DNA of 56,356 nucleotides from an uncultured Actinomycetes bacterium. Its GTDB lineage: Bacteria; Actinomycetota; Thermoleophilia; Miltoncostaeales; Miltoncostaeaceae. Each line of letters opens with the position of its first letter. The first letter of the stretch is position 1. The notes below the pieces were generated by a model, which was not told the DNA's origin, made no database searches, and saw only the letters and a program-made list of their open reading frames with translations. Below are positions 15,898 through 25,407 of this stretch, piece after piece. A program made the position numbers and the translations under genes. The stretch is taken from contig CAITWD010000003.1 in assembly GCA_903896045.1 (NCBI GenBank), positions 1 through 56,356 on the forward strand, written 5' to 3'.

Positions 15898-17166
15898 GTG
15901 CAGCAGACGGTGCTGGTAGTGGGCAGTGGCGGTCGCGAACACGCTCTTGTACGGGCGCTCGCGCGCGCTGAGGGCAACCCTAAAATCGTTTGTGCCCCAG
16001 GGAATGCCGGAATCGCCCGCGATGTCGAGGTCCGGCCACTCGATGTGAGTCGCCCCGACGCCGTTGCCACACTCGCACGCGAGCTGAATGCGGGCTTTGT
16101 GGTGCTTGGTCCCGAGGTCCCATTGGTCGCAGGAGCTGCTGATGCCCTGCGAGCCATTGGCATCCCCGTACTCGGTCCATCCGCCAGCGCCGCCCGCCTC
16201 GAAGGCAGCAAGGCGTTTGCAAAAGAGATCATGCAGGCGGCGGGAGTCCCAACCGCGCGTGCCGCAACGGTGACCAGCGTTGCCGATGGACTCGCCGCGA
16301 TTGCACGCTTCGGGCTTCCGGTTGCCATTAAGGCCGATGGTCTTGCCGCCGGGAAAGGCGTCGTCGTCGCCCAGACCCTCGCAGAGGCAACCGATGCGCT
16401 CACCGACGCCATCGAGCATCGCGTCTTCGGTGCGGCCGGCGACATCGTGCTGATCGAGGAGGGCCTTGTCGGCCCTGAGGTCTCACTGCTTGCCATTTGT
16501 GCCGGTACCAGCGTCGCCCGATTCCCCGCCGCGCGTGACTACAAGCCAATCGGCGATGGCAACACGGGTCCCAATACCGGCGGCATGGGATCGGTCTCGC
16601 CCATCCCCGATATCTCCGATGCGGACGCAGATCGTCTCGTGGATCTCGTTCATCGCCCAGTCGTCGCGGAGATGGCCCGTCGGGGTGTGCCATTTTCCGG
16701 GGTGCTGTACGCCGGGCTCATGATGACCCCTGATGGCCCGCGGTGTTTGGAATTCAATGTCCGCTTCGGTGATCCCGAAACGCAAGCACTGATGCCACGC
16801 CTGGCAGAGGATGCCGTGGAGTTCTTAGGTGGCGCCGCACGCGGGGAACTCGCCGACCGTCCGGTCCGGGTCCACGCAGATCCCTGCGTGGCGATTGTGC
16901 TGACTGCAGGCGGATACCCCGGCACTCCCCGACAGGGAGATGTGATTCATGGTCTTGAAGCCGCAGAGGCAACGGGCGCAGAGATCTATCACGCCGGAAC
17001 CGCACGCAATGATCAGGGACAACTCATCACTGCAGGCGGGCGAATTCTCGCCGTCGCCCAGCGGGGAATCACTCTTACTGACGCCCGCGCCAAGGCATAT
17101 GCCGCCGCGGATCTCATCTCTTGGGAGGGTATGCACATGCGCCGCGATATCGCTGGTTCCCTTTGA
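15898..17166 (+). CDS. purD: Phosphoribosylamine-glycine ligase
   Basis: This ATP-grasp enzyme joins glycine to phosphoribosylamine, the second step of purine synthesis. At 422 residues it begins VLVVGSGGREHALVRAL after a GTG start. It carries KADGLAAGKGVVVA near residue 143 and FNVRFGDPETQ near 285, the family signature. It is the first gene of the ten-gene purine operon; its TGA overlaps the TTG start of purB. Confidence 0.97.
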   Translation: MQQTVLVVGSGGREHALVRALARAEGNPKIVCAPGNAGIARDVEVRPLDVSRPDAVATLARELNAGFVVLGPEVPLVAGAADALRAIGIPVLGPSASAARLEGSKAFAKEIMQAAGVPTARAATVTSVADGLAAIARFGLPVAIKADGLAAGKGVVVAQTLAEATDALTDAIEHRVFGAAGDIVLIEEGLVGPEVSLLAICAGTSVARFPAARDYKPIGDGNTGPNTGGMGSVSPIPDISDADADRLVDLVHRPVVAEMARRGVPFSGVLYAGLMMTPDGPRCLEFNVRFGDPETQALMPRLAEDAVEFLGGAARGELADRPVRVHADPCVAIVLTAGGYPGTPRQGDVIHGLEAAEATGAEIYHAGTARNDQGQLITAGGRILAVAQRGITLTDARAKAYAAADLISWEGMHMRRDIAGSL

Positions 17167-18458
17167 TCGCCCGCTATTCCCGACCGGCAATGTCGGCGAT
17201 CTGGGTCGAGGAGGCCAAGTTTGGTCGCTGGCTCGAGGTCGAGCTTGCGGTGTGTCGTGCATGGGCACGCCGCGGAATCATTCCGCCTGAGGATCTGGCA
17301 GAGATCGAAGCAAAGGCCGACTTCACGGTCGAGCGTTCCCAAGAGCTTGAGAAAACCACCAACCATGACGTCGTCGCATTCTTGACCGATGTCGCCGAGC
17401 ACGTTGGCCCGGCATCTCGTTGGATCCATTATGGAATGACCTCCTCAGATGTGCTCGACACCGGGATGGGACTCGCGATCGCCCGCGCCGGAGCACTCTT
17501 GATCGAAGAGCAAGCGGCATTGACCCAGACCCTGCGCCAGCTGGCACTCACCCACCGCGACACTGTCTCGGTGGGCCGCACCCATGGGGTCCACGCAGAG
17601 CCCACCAGCTTCGGACTCAAAATGTCCGGGTTTGCCTTTGAGAGTCGACGCAATGAGGAGCGCCTGCGCACCGCAGTCGCTCAGTGCGCGGTCGGCAAGC
17701 TTTCGGGTGCGGTCGGTACCTACGCCACCCTGCCACCCGATCTTGAATTAGAGGTGCTTGACGAGATAGGGCTCGGTGCCGAAACGGTGTCCACCCAAGT
17801 GGTCGCCCGCGACCGCCACGCCGAATTAATCACCGCGATTGCCATCGCGGCAAGCTCACTTGATCGCCTTGCCACAGAATTGCGCCACCTGCAGCGCACC
17901 GAGGTGCGCGAAGCCGAAGAGGCATTTACCGTCGGCCAAAAGGGCAGCTCGGCAATGCCGCACAAGCGCAACCCTATTACCGCCGAGCGCATCTCAGGGC
18001 TTGCGCGCGTCATTCGCGGCAATGCGGTTGCCGCACTCGAGGATGTTGCCCTCTGGCATGAGCGCGATATCTCCCACTCCTCGGTTGAGCGGGTCATCCT
18101 GCCGGATGCGTTCCTCGGCTTGGATTACATGCTCGCCAAATCGCGCCAGCTCATCGATGGCCTTGTGGTCTACCCCGAGCGAATGCAAGAGATTCTCGAG
18201 AGCTCTGGTGGACTGGTGTTCTCGCAGCGTGTGCTGTTGGCGCTTGTGGCACGCGGCCTGACCCGTGAGGACGCCTACGTCGTCGTCCAACGCAACGCGA
18301 TGGAATGCTGGAACACCAAGGTCCCGCTTCGTGAATTGCTCGCCCGCGATGCAGATGCCAGCGCACACCTGGATGCGGCGGCGCTCGATGAAATCTTTGA
18401 CCCCTCCTGGTACCTGCGCCATGTCGATGTGGTGATGCAGCGTGTCGAGGCCTTGTGA
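17163..18458 (+). CDS. purB: Adenylosuccinate lyase
   Basis: This lyase releases fumarate from SAICAR and from adenylosuccinate, so it serves both the IMP pathway and AMP formation. The fumarase-superfamily signature GQKGSSAMPHKRNPI is near residue 257, and catalytic segments TSSDVLDT and GRTHGVHAEPTSFG are intact. The frame is open 14 codons further upstream, but TTG at 17163 gives the typical N-terminus (M)IARYSRPAMSAIW and forms a TTGA overlap with purD. Length is 431 residues. Confidence 0.96.
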   Translation: MIARYSRPAMSAIWVEEAKFGRWLEVELAVCRAWARRGIIPPEDLAEIEAKADFTVERSQELEKTTNHDVVAFLTDVAEHVGPASRWIHYGMTSSDVLDTGMGLAIARAGALLIEEQAALTQTLRQLALTHRDTVSVGRTHGVHAEPTSFGLKMSGFAFESRRNEERLRTAVAQCAVGKLSGAVGTYATLPPDLELEVLDEIGLGAETVSTQVVARDRHAELITAIAIAASSLDRLATELRHLQRTEVREAEEAFTVGQKGSSAMPHKRNPITAERISGLARVIRGNAVAALEDVALWHERDISHSSVERVILPDAFLGLDYMLAKSRQLIDGLVVYPERMQEILESSGGLVFSQRVLLALVARGLTREDAYVVVQRNAMECWNTKVPLRELLARDADASAHLDAAALDEIFDPSWYLRHVDVVMQRVEAL

Positions 18459-19351
18459 TGCAAAAGCCCATTGCACATGGCAAGGTCCGGGAGATCTACG
18501 CCAATGGTGAGGATGAGCTGATCCTCGTCGCCAGCGACCGCATCTCGGCCTATGACGTGATCATGCCTACCGCCATTCCCGACAAGGGGCGTGTGCTGAC
18601 TGCCATGTCGCGGTTTTGGTTCTCGGTGACTCGTGATCTCGTTGCCAACCATGTCCTGGGTCTGACCCGTGATGAGCTGCCGGAGGCATTCCGCACAGAC
18701 GAATTCGCAGGGCGCACTATGCGCGTACGACGCCTCGAGATGATCAACCTCGAATGCGTTGCCCGTGGATATCTGGCCGGCTCGGGCTGGCGGGAATATC
18801 AGGAGACCGGAATGGTCGTGGGTCACCGTTTGCCCGAAGGGTTACGTCTCGGAGATCGCCTGCCAGAACCAATTTTTACCCCCGCCACCAAGGCAACCAG
18901 CGGGCACGATGAAAACATCACGATCGAGGATGCGGCCGCACAATTTGGCACCGAGTTGGTCGCCGAACTTGAGGCGCTCACCCTTGCCATCTACGCCCGC
19001 GCACATGCCACCAGTGCGGAGGCCGGCATCATTTTGGCTGACACCAAGTTTGAGTTCGGCCATGACACCAGCGGCACCATCGTGCTGGCAGATGAAGTGC
19101 TGACCCCTGATAGCTCGCGCTTTTGGCCACATGACACATGGACGCCCGGAATCAATCCGGCCTCATATGACAAGCAGTATGTCCGTGACTGGCTCGATGC
19201 GTCTGGCTGGGATCACACCCCACCCGGACCCGAGCTTCCCGATGCAGTCGTCACCGGCACACGGGAGCGCTACGTCCAGGCATACGAACGCATTACCGGA
19301 CACACATTTGATGACTACCTCGAGGAGATGCACGTGGGGGCCCAGCTATGA
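18455..19351 (+). CDS. purC: SAICAR synthase
   Basis: This ligase condenses CAIR with aspartate. At 298 residues it is of the longer actinobacterial/fungal type. It shows GKVREIYANGEDELILVASDRISAYD at the start (nucleotide binding), RRLEMINLECVARGYLAGSGW in the middle and ILADTKFEFGHD near residue 196. GTG at 18455 overlaps the purB stop (GTGA); the ATG at 18458 is one codon later. The substrate CAIR requires PurE and usually PurK, which are not in the window. Confidence 0.96.
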   Translation: MMQKPIAHGKVREIYANGEDELILVASDRISAYDVIMPTAIPDKGRVLTAMSRFWFSVTRDLVANHVLGLTRDELPEAFRTDEFAGRTMRVRRLEMINLECVARGYLAGSGWREYQETGMVVGHRLPEGLRLGDRLPEPIFTPATKATSGHDENITIEDAAAQFGTELVAELEALTLAIYARAHATSAEAGIILADTKFEFGHDTSGTIVLADEVLTPDSSRFWPHDTWTPGINPASYDKQYVRDWLDASGWDHTPPGPELPDAVVTGTRERYVQAYERITGHTFDDYLEEMHVGAQL

Positions 19352-19584
19352 CCCGAGTTGTCGTGACCGTCATGCCGCGCGAAGGGGTGCTTGATCCACA
19401 GGGCCAGGCGGTCCAGGGGGCACTCGGCCGTCTCGGATTTGCGGGTGTCACCGATGTCCGTCTCGGTCGTCGTATCGAGCTTGAACTCGACGGCCCCGAC
19501 CCGCGTGCGGCTGCGCAGGAGATGTGTGAGCGCCTGTTGGCCAATGCGCTCATCGAAGACTTTTCCATCGATCTCGAGGATTGA
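19348..19584 (+). CDS. purS: FGAM synthase subunit PurS
   Basis: This 78-residue subunit bridges PurL and PurQ in the FGAM synthase complex. Its ferredoxin-like pattern VVVTVMPREGVLDPQGQAVQ and the later GFAGVTDVRLGRRIELEL are characteristic. It overlaps purC by ATGA and its TGA overlaps the purQ ATG (TGATG). Confidence 0.95.
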   Translation: MTRVVVTVMPREGVLDPQGQAVQGALGRLGFAGVTDVRLGRRIELELDGPDPRAAAQEMCERLLANALIEDFSIDLED

Positions 19585-20219
19585 TGTCCATGGTTGCCGT
19601 TGTGCGATTCCCGGGTACCCTCGATCACGACAGTGCCGCGCGCGCCATTCATGCCGCCGGTGGCACTGCGATTGCTGCATGGCATCAAGACACAGAACTC
19701 CCGGCAGGCACCACGGCGGTCGTCATCCCCGGCGGCTTTAGTTACGGCGACCACTTGCGTCCCGGAGCGATCGCCTCACGCTCTCCGATTATGGATGCGG
19801 TCCGTCGTCACGCAGATGCCGGTGGCCTGGTGCTCGGAATCTGCAACGGCTTTCAGGTGCTCTGTGAAGCAGGGCTCCTGCCTGGGGTACTGCGAACCAA
19901 CGCAACCACCTCATTTGTGTGCCGCCAGATGACCCTTGAGGTCATTGACCACGACACACCCTTCACCCGTGGACTCACCGACACCCTCTCTATCCCGATC
20001 AAAAACCATGATGGGGCGTGGTTCGGTGATCCTGCAACGGCCCGAATTGTGTTGGGCTATGGCCCAGACAACCCACTGGGATCGGTCGCATCGGCCGCTG
20101 GTGTCGCCAATCACGCCGGGAACGTCTTAGGACTGATGCCCCACCCCGAGGAGGCGGTTGATCCGCTCCTTGGCTCGGTCGATGGTCTTGGCCTCTTTGC
20201 GGCGTTGGTGCGCGCATGA
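19584..20219 (+). CDS. purQ: FGAM synthase glutaminase subunit PurQ
   Basis: This class I glutamine amidotransferase supplies ammonia to PurL. It shows GGFSYGDHLRPGAIA near residue 50, the nucleophilic cysteine in LGICNGFQVL near residue 87, and the His-Glu pair in MPHPEEAVD near the C-terminus. The length of about 211 residues is slightly below the usual 220-230 but all catalytic residues are kept. TTG at 19581 and ATG at 19590 are other possible starts. Confidence 0.95.
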   Translation: MSMVAVVRFPGTLDHDSAARAIHAAGGTAIAAWHQDTELPAGTTAVVIPGGFSYGDHLRPGAIASRSPIMDAVRRHADAGGLVLGICNGFQVLCEAGLLPGVLRTNATTSFVCRQMTLEVIDHDTPFTRGLTDTLSIPIKNHDGAWFGDPATARIVLGYGPDNPLGSVASAAGVANHAGNVLGLMPHPEEAVDPLLGSVDGLGLFAALVRA

Positions 20220-22390
20220 CCACGACTCCGTTACACCGTCAACTCGGTTTGACCGATGACGAATTCGTACGAATCCCAGAACTCATAGGGCGTGCGCCCA
20301 GCGATGCTGAGCTGGTGATGTTCAGTTTGATGTGGAGCGAGCACTGCTCCTACAAACATTCGCGTCGACTCTTGCGCCGTTTCCCCACCACTGCGCCACA
20401 GGTGCTCCAAGGCCCAGGGGAAAATGCCGGTGCGGTCGATGTCGGTGATGGATGGGCGGTCGCGCTCAAGATCGAAAGCCACAATCACCCATCCGCGGTG
20501 GAACCATTCGAGGGCGCAGCCACTGGCGTCGGCGGCATTGTCCGCGACATTCTGGCGCTCGGCGCACGACCAATTGCCCTCCTTGATTCATTGCGGTTCG
20601 GCACCCTCGAGAGCGCGCGGAGTCGACATCTGTTCACCCGTGCCGTCGCAGGCATTGGCCATTACGGCAACTGCATCGGTGTACCGACCGTCGGCGGCGA
20701 GGTTGCCTTCGATGATCGTTATGAAGATTCATGTCTGGTGAATGCCATGTGCGTCGGGCTCGTGCGCAGCGACGGGATGCTCAAGTCAGCCGCCTTTGGC
20801 GATGGGAATCTGTTGGTCTTGATCGGCAACCGCACCGGCAAAGATGGCATCGGTGGGGCAAGCGTCTTGGCATCGGCCGAGCTCAGTGAAGATGACGCCG
20901 ACAAGCGACCGTCAGTCCAGGTCGGCGATCCATTTACCGAACGCAAGCTCATGGACTGCTGCCTTGAGCTCGCAGGCGCCGACCTCTTCTTGGCGCTCCA
21001 AGACTTCGGCGCTGCCGGACTCACGAGTGCAGCAAGTGAGATGGCAGCAAAGGGTGGCGTTGGGCTCGATATCGATCTCAACCAAATCCCATTGCGGGAA
21101 GCAGGAATGACACCTGCGGAAATTTTGGTGTCCGAATCTCAGGAGCGGATGCTTGGGCTGGTCGCCCCCAGCCAGCTTGACGCCGTCATTGCGGTCTGCA
21201 CGCGGTGGGAGCTCGATGCAAATGTGATCGGCGTCGTGACCTCGACGGGGAATTTCACCGCGCGTCACAACGGCGAAATTGTCGTTGACATTCCCGCGCT
21301 CGCATTGACCGATGACGCCCCGGCCTACGATGTGCCACAGATCCCCGCTGACGCACCGAGCCCCCTGAACTTGGATGACATCGCTGCCCCAGATGATCTT
21401 GCCGATGCCTGGCGCGCATTGCTTGCCCGACCGAATGTGGCGAGCAAGCGATGGATCTATGAGCAGTACGACCACCTCGTTGGCGCAAATACCATTCGCC
21501 GGCCTGGAGGAGATGCCGCAGTCGTCCGTATTCCGGGGATGCAACGCGCCCTTGCGCTGACCACTGACTGTGCCGAGCGCCATTGTGAGATTGATCCACG
21601 CGGGGGTGGTCGGGCAACGGTGTTTGAGGCTGCCCGCAACATCGCGTGTACCGGCGCCCGCCCATATGCCGCAAGTGACTGCCTGAATTTTGCCAACCCC
21701 GAAAAGGGCAACACCGGGTGGCGACTCGCCGAAGTGATCGAAGGGTTGAGCGAAGCACTTGAGTCAATTGGCGTGCCAATTGTCTCGGGCAATGTCTCGC
21801 TCTATAACGAAAGCCCGGCACGGGCGATCTACCCGACCCCGGTCGTCGGGATGGTGGGACTCCTTGAGGACGCACGCACCAGCGTTGGCCATGGCTTTGT
21901 GGCAGACGGAGACGTGGTCATCCTGCTCGGCGGAGGGCGCGCGCGCTTTGATGCAAGCGAATGGGTCGGTGACGCAATTGGTGCACCGGAACGTCCAGAC
22001 CTTGATGACGAGGCCCGTCTGATTGCCGCGACGCTGCGCATCACCGCCACCGGTCGGGTCCATTCCGCCCACGATGTCTCCGACGGCGGCATTGCGATTG
22101 CACTCACCGAATCAGCCCTTGCGGGGAACGTAGGTTGCCACGTACAACTCGCCGAGGATCGTCGAAATGACGAGGTGCTCTTTGGCGAATCGGGCGGGCG
22201 GATTCTTGTCACCTGTGCGCCAGACGCGCTCGATGCAATTCGCGAGGCGGCCGCAGATGCCCCGTGTGCGATCATCGGGACTGTCGGGGGCGATACAGTG
22301 AGTGTGGAGATCGGCTCCGAGATCATTTCCCTCGATCTCACCGATGCACGTGCCGTGTACGAACTCACGCTGCCAAAGGCCATTGCATGA
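20216..22390 (+). CDS. purL: FGAM synthase subunit PurL (small type)
   Basis: This is the ATP-dependent synthetase subunit, 724 residues, the short form that needs PurS and PurQ. It begins with ELVMFSLMWSEHCSYKHSRRLL (catalytic His), then KIESHNHPSAVEPFEGAATGVGG, and has the duplicated AIRS-like second half with SGNVSLYNES near residue 522 and SAHDVSDGGIAIALTE. ATGA overlaps exist at both ends (with purQ and purF). Confidence 0.97.
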   Translation: MTTTPLHRQLGLTDDEFVRIPELIGRAPSDAELVMFSLMWSEHCSYKHSRRLLRRFPTTAPQVLQGPGENAGAVDVGDGWAVALKIESHNHPSAVEPFEGAATGVGGIVRDILALGARPIALLDSLRFGTLESARSRHLFTRAVAGIGHYGNCIGVPTVGGEVAFDDRYEDSCLVNAMCVGLVRSDGMLKSAAFGDGNLLVLIGNRTGKDGIGGASVLASAELSEDDADKRPSVQVGDPFTERKLMDCCLELAGADLFLALQDFGAAGLTSAASEMAAKGGVGLDIDLNQIPLREAGMTPAEILVSESQERMLGLVAPSQLDAVIAVCTRWELDANVIGVVTSTGNFTARHNGEIVVDIPALALTDDAPAYDVPQIPADAPSPLNLDDIAAPDDLADAWRALLARPNVASKRWIYEQYDHLVGANTIRRPGGDAAVVRIPGMQRALALTTDCAERHCEIDPRGGGRATVFEAARNIACTGARPYAASDCLNFANPEKGNTGWRLAEVIEGLSEALESIGVPIVSGNVSLYNESPARAIYPTPVVGMVGLLEDARTSVGHGFVADGDVVILLGGGRARFDASEWVGDAIGAPERPDLDDEARLIAATLRITATGRVHSAHDVSDGGIAIALTESALAGNVGCHVQLAEDRRNDEVLFGESGGRILVTCAPDALDAIREAAADAPCAIIGTVGGDTVSVEIGSEIISLDLTDARAVYELTLPKAIA

Positions 22391-23817
22391 GCATCTGGAT
22401 CGACGATGATTCTCCGCACGATGAATGTGGGGTCGTCGGGATCGTGGCGCCCGGGCGTGACATTGCGCGCCTGGCCTTTTTTGCGCTGCATGCGCTGCAA
22501 CATCGAGGTCAAGAGAGCGCGGGTATCGCCGTTGCCGATGATGGGCATGTTCTGGTGCAGCGGGATCTCGGGCTTGTGGGAGCGGTCTTCGATGAAGCAT
22601 CGCTGCGCAGTCTCGGGGGCCATTCAGCAATTGGGCATGTGCGCTACTCGACCACCGGATCGAATAAGTGGGAGAACGCCCAACCTGTGACCCGCAACCG
22701 CGGCGACGGACTCGTTGCGCTTGGACACAACGGCAATCTCACCAACACCGATGACCTGCGTCGTATTGTCGCCGATGATCCGCAGCCGCTCCAGGCCACC
22801 ACCGACTCAGAAATTATCGCCGCGCTTTTGGCACGCACTCCCGGGTCGCTCTTTGACGCGGTCGCCGCAAATATTCATCTGCTCGTCGGTGCATTTTCTG
22901 CCGTGGCGCTCTCGAGTGATGAATTGATCGCCTTCCGTGATGCCCACGGGGTCCGTCCACTGGTGATTGGCGCACTCGATGGTGGATATTGCGTCGCCTC
23001 CGAGACCTGCGCGCTCGATCAAATCGGCGCGAAGCTTGTGCGCGAAGTGCGCCCAGGGGAAGTCATCCGATTGACGGCAGATGGCATCGAATCACGTCAG
23101 GCACTCGCACCTGCGGTCTCGCGAATGTGTGTCTTTGAACACATCTATTTCGCCCGCCCCGACAGCCTGCTTGATGGTCGTAATGTCTGGGAGCAGCGTC
23201 GGGCGATGGGCATTGAACTTGCCGGGGAAGCGCCGGTTGACGCGGATATGGTGGTCGGCCTGCCGGACTCCGGGACTCCTGCGGCAATCGGCTATGCATT
23301 TGCCTCTGGGATCCCGTATTCCGAAGCGGTGGTGCGCAATCGGTATGTGGGACGCAGCTTTATTCAGCCCGATCAGGAATTGCGGAAAAACGGGGTGAAA
23401 CTCAAATTCAATCCCTTGCGCGAAATCATTGACGGCAAACGACTGATCGTGGTGGACGATTCGATTGTGCGTGGCACGACCACGCAACAGGTGGTCGCAA
23501 TGCTCCGTGAAGCCGGAGCCGCAGAGGTCCACATGCGCATCTCGAGTCCCCCAATCTCCTGGCCATGTTTTTATGGAATCGATATGCCCTCGCGCCAGGA
23601 ACTGATCGCCTCATCGCACTCCATTGAGCAAGTCGCGGCGATGACCGGGGCAACAAGTCTTGCCCATCTTTCCCTCGATGGGCTCGAGCGCGCCATCGGA
23701 TCACCAGCGAATCGCTTTTGCCGGGCGTGCTTCACGGGTGAATATGCAATTCCCGTTCCTGACTCGACCACCAAGTTACGGTTTGAAGACCTGACCGCAG
23801 GGGCATCATCACAGTGA
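22387..23817 (+). CDS. purF: Amidophosphoribosyltransferase
   Basis: This is the committed enzyme of the pathway, making phosphoribosylamine from PRPP and glutamine. At 476 residues, the N-terminal nucleophile is Cys14 (DECGVVGIV), so the first 13 residues form a short propeptide to be removed, as in the Bacillus type. HRGQESAGIAV and the PRPP loop VVDDSIVRGTTTQQVV (near residue 356) are intact. The frame is open 41 codons further upstream inside purL, but ATG at 22387 forms the ATGA overlap. Confidence 0.97.
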   Translation: MSIWIDDDSPHDECGVVGIVAPGRDIARLAFFALHALQHRGQESAGIAVADDGHVLVQRDLGLVGAVFDEASLRSLGGHSAIGHVRYSTTGSNKWENAQPVTRNRGDGLVALGHNGNLTNTDDLRRIVADDPQPLQATTDSEIIAALLARTPGSLFDAVAANIHLLVGAFSAVALSSDELIAFRDAHGVRPLVIGALDGGYCVASETCALDQIGAKLVREVRPGEVIRLTADGIESRQALAPAVSRMCVFEHIYFARPDSLLDGRNVWEQRRAMGIELAGEAPVDADMVVGLPDSGTPAAIGYAFASGIPYSEAVVRNRYVGRSFIQPDQELRKNGVKLKFNPLREIIDGKRLIVVDDSIVRGTTTQQVVAMLREAGAAEVHMRISSPPISWPCFYGIDMPSRQELIASSHSIEQVAAMTGATSLAHLSLDGLERAIGSPANRFCRACFTGEYAIPVPDSTTKLRFEDLTAGASSQ

Positions 23818-24779
23818 GTGCACGTGACATCTCCTACCGCGATTCCGGGGTTGACCTCGACGCGGCCCGAACCCACACCAGCAATATTGCAGGGTTTGTT
23901 CATGGCGGAATCACCGGTTTTGCCGGCGCCCTCCCAATTCCTGCGATGCGCGATGGGCTTATGGTTGCCTGCACCGATGGGGTTGGCACCAAGTTGCTCC
24001 TGGCCCGCGAGGCGGGCATCCTCGATGGACTCGGCCAAGATCTCGTCGCCATGTGCGTCAACGATCTCATCTGTTGCGGCGCGCGCCCGACCGGATTTCT
24101 TGACTACCTGGCCGTCGGTGCGCTCGACCCGGAGGAAGCCGGCATCTTGGTCGCGGCGATTGCCGCGGCATGTGCGAGTGTGAATTGCGCCCTTCTCGGC
24201 GGAGAGACCGCTGAGCTTCCGGGCCTCTATCAGCCCGGCCACTTTGATCTGGCCGGATTCGCAGTGGGCCTTGTCGAGCGCGATGAGCTCCTCGGCCCTG
24301 ATCGTGTCGTCGCAGGGGATCTGGTCATTGGCATCCCCTCTTCGGGAGTGCATTCAAATGGATTTTCCCTGGTGCGCGCACTCCGCGATGAAGGGGCACT
24401 CGACTGCCCGGTCGAGGTCTTACTCGCACCGACGCGTCTGTACGTCAATGAGGTTCTCGCCCTCCTTGCGGCGGGTGTTGAACTCCACGCAGTCGCACAC
24501 ATCACTGGCGGCGGGTTGCCGGAAAATCTCCCGCGCGCATTGCCGACCAACTGCGAAGCGATCCTCAACGAGGGCAGCTGGCCCTTGCCGCAGGCAATCC
24601 AAGCAATCGTCGATTCAGGCCGCGTGAGTGACCATGACGCATGGGAGACCTTCAACATGGGGATCGGGCTTTGTGTGATCGCTCCGGCGAGCGCGCAGGA
24701 GGCAATCCTCGCGCAGGTCCCAGATGCGCTCGTCATTGGCAATGTCGCACACGGTCCACATGGAATCCGCCGTGCCTAG
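23814..24779 (+). CDS. purM: AIR synthetase
   Basis: This enzyme closes FGAM to aminoimidazole ribonucleotide using ATP. It has 321 residues with DGVGTKLLLA near residue 57, the loop VNDLICCGARPTGFLDY, GGETAELPGLY near 131, and GIPSSGVHSNGFSLVR. The last 40 or so residues are shorter than in some PurM proteins but the conserved core is complete. GTG start overlaps the purF stop (GTGA). Confidence 0.96.
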   Translation: MSARDISYRDSGVDLDAARTHTSNIAGFVHGGITGFAGALPIPAMRDGLMVACTDGVGTKLLLAREAGILDGLGQDLVAMCVNDLICCGARPTGFLDYLAVGALDPEEAGILVAAIAAACASVNCALLGGETAELPGLYQPGHFDLAGFAVGLVERDELLGPDRVVAGDLVIGIPSSGVHSNGFSLVRALRDEGALDCPVEVLLAPTRLYVNEVLALLAAGVELHAVAHITGGGLPENLPRALPTNCEAILNEGSWPLPQAIQAIVDSGRVSDHDAWETFNMGIGLCVIAPASAQEAILAQVPDALVIGNVAHGPHGIRRA

Positions 24780-25407
24780 GCCGTATCGCGTCGTTGTCCT
24801 GATCTCGGGATCGGGGACCAACCTCCAACGACTCATCGACACTGTGCATGTGCCAAATGGCGAGATCGAGATCGTCCTCGTACTCAGCTCCCGGGAAGAT
24901 GCCTACGGGCTCGAACGCGCACAGATGGCCGGGATTGCGACCGACGTGATGACGCGTCATCGCGACGATGATCGGATCGCACGCGATCGTGCGCTCGCCG
25001 ACCGCGTCGCCCTGGCGGAACCAGATCTCGTCGTGCTTGCGGGATGGATGAGCATTCTCACCGGTGCATTTCTCGATCGATTTCCCGACCGCGTCATCAA
25101 TCTGCATCCATCCCTCCTTCCCGCATTCATCGGCATGCATGCAATTGAAGATGCGCTTGCGTGGGGGGTGCGTTGGACCGGCGTGACCGTCCACTACGCC
25201 GAAGAAGAGGTCGACGGAGGTCCGCCGATTCTCCAGGAAACGGTGCCAGTTCTGTACGGTGATACCGTCGATTCATTGCGTGAACGTGTCCGGGACGCAG
25301 AGCACCGTGTGCTTCCCGCCGCAGTACGACTCTTTGCCCAAGATCGGGTCCATCGCGACCCACAACAACGCCGCCGAGTCCAGATCCTCGAGGAGGAACC
25401 ATCGTGA
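24760..25407 (+). CDS. purN: GAR transformylase
   Basis: This enzyme transfers a formyl group from 10-formyl-tetrahydrofolate to GAR. The N-terminal VVVLISGSGTNLQRLID, the catalytic INLHPSLLPAFIGMHAIEDAL (Asn-His) and GVTVHYAEEEVDGGPPI (His and Asp) are visible. With ATG at 24760 it overlaps purM by 20 bases; GTG at 24772 would give an 8-base overlap and an equally good N-terminus. Length is 215 residues with the ATG. Confidence 0.95.
   Translation: MESAVPRPYRVVVLISGSGTNLQRLIDTVHVPNGEIEIVLVLSSREDAYGLERAQMAGIATDVMTRHRDDDRIARDRALADRVALAEPDLVVLAGWMSILTGAFLDRFPDRVINLHPSLLPAFIGMHAIEDALAWGVRWTGVTVHYAEEEVDGGPPILQETVPVLYGDTVDSLRERVRDAEHRVLPAAVRLFAQDRVHRDPQQRRRVQILEEEPS

Noticed and set aside
23571-24353. 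Open frame of 260 codons antisense to purF and purM
   Set aside because: Both purF and purM are complete and conserved here; the antisense translation shows no family pattern.
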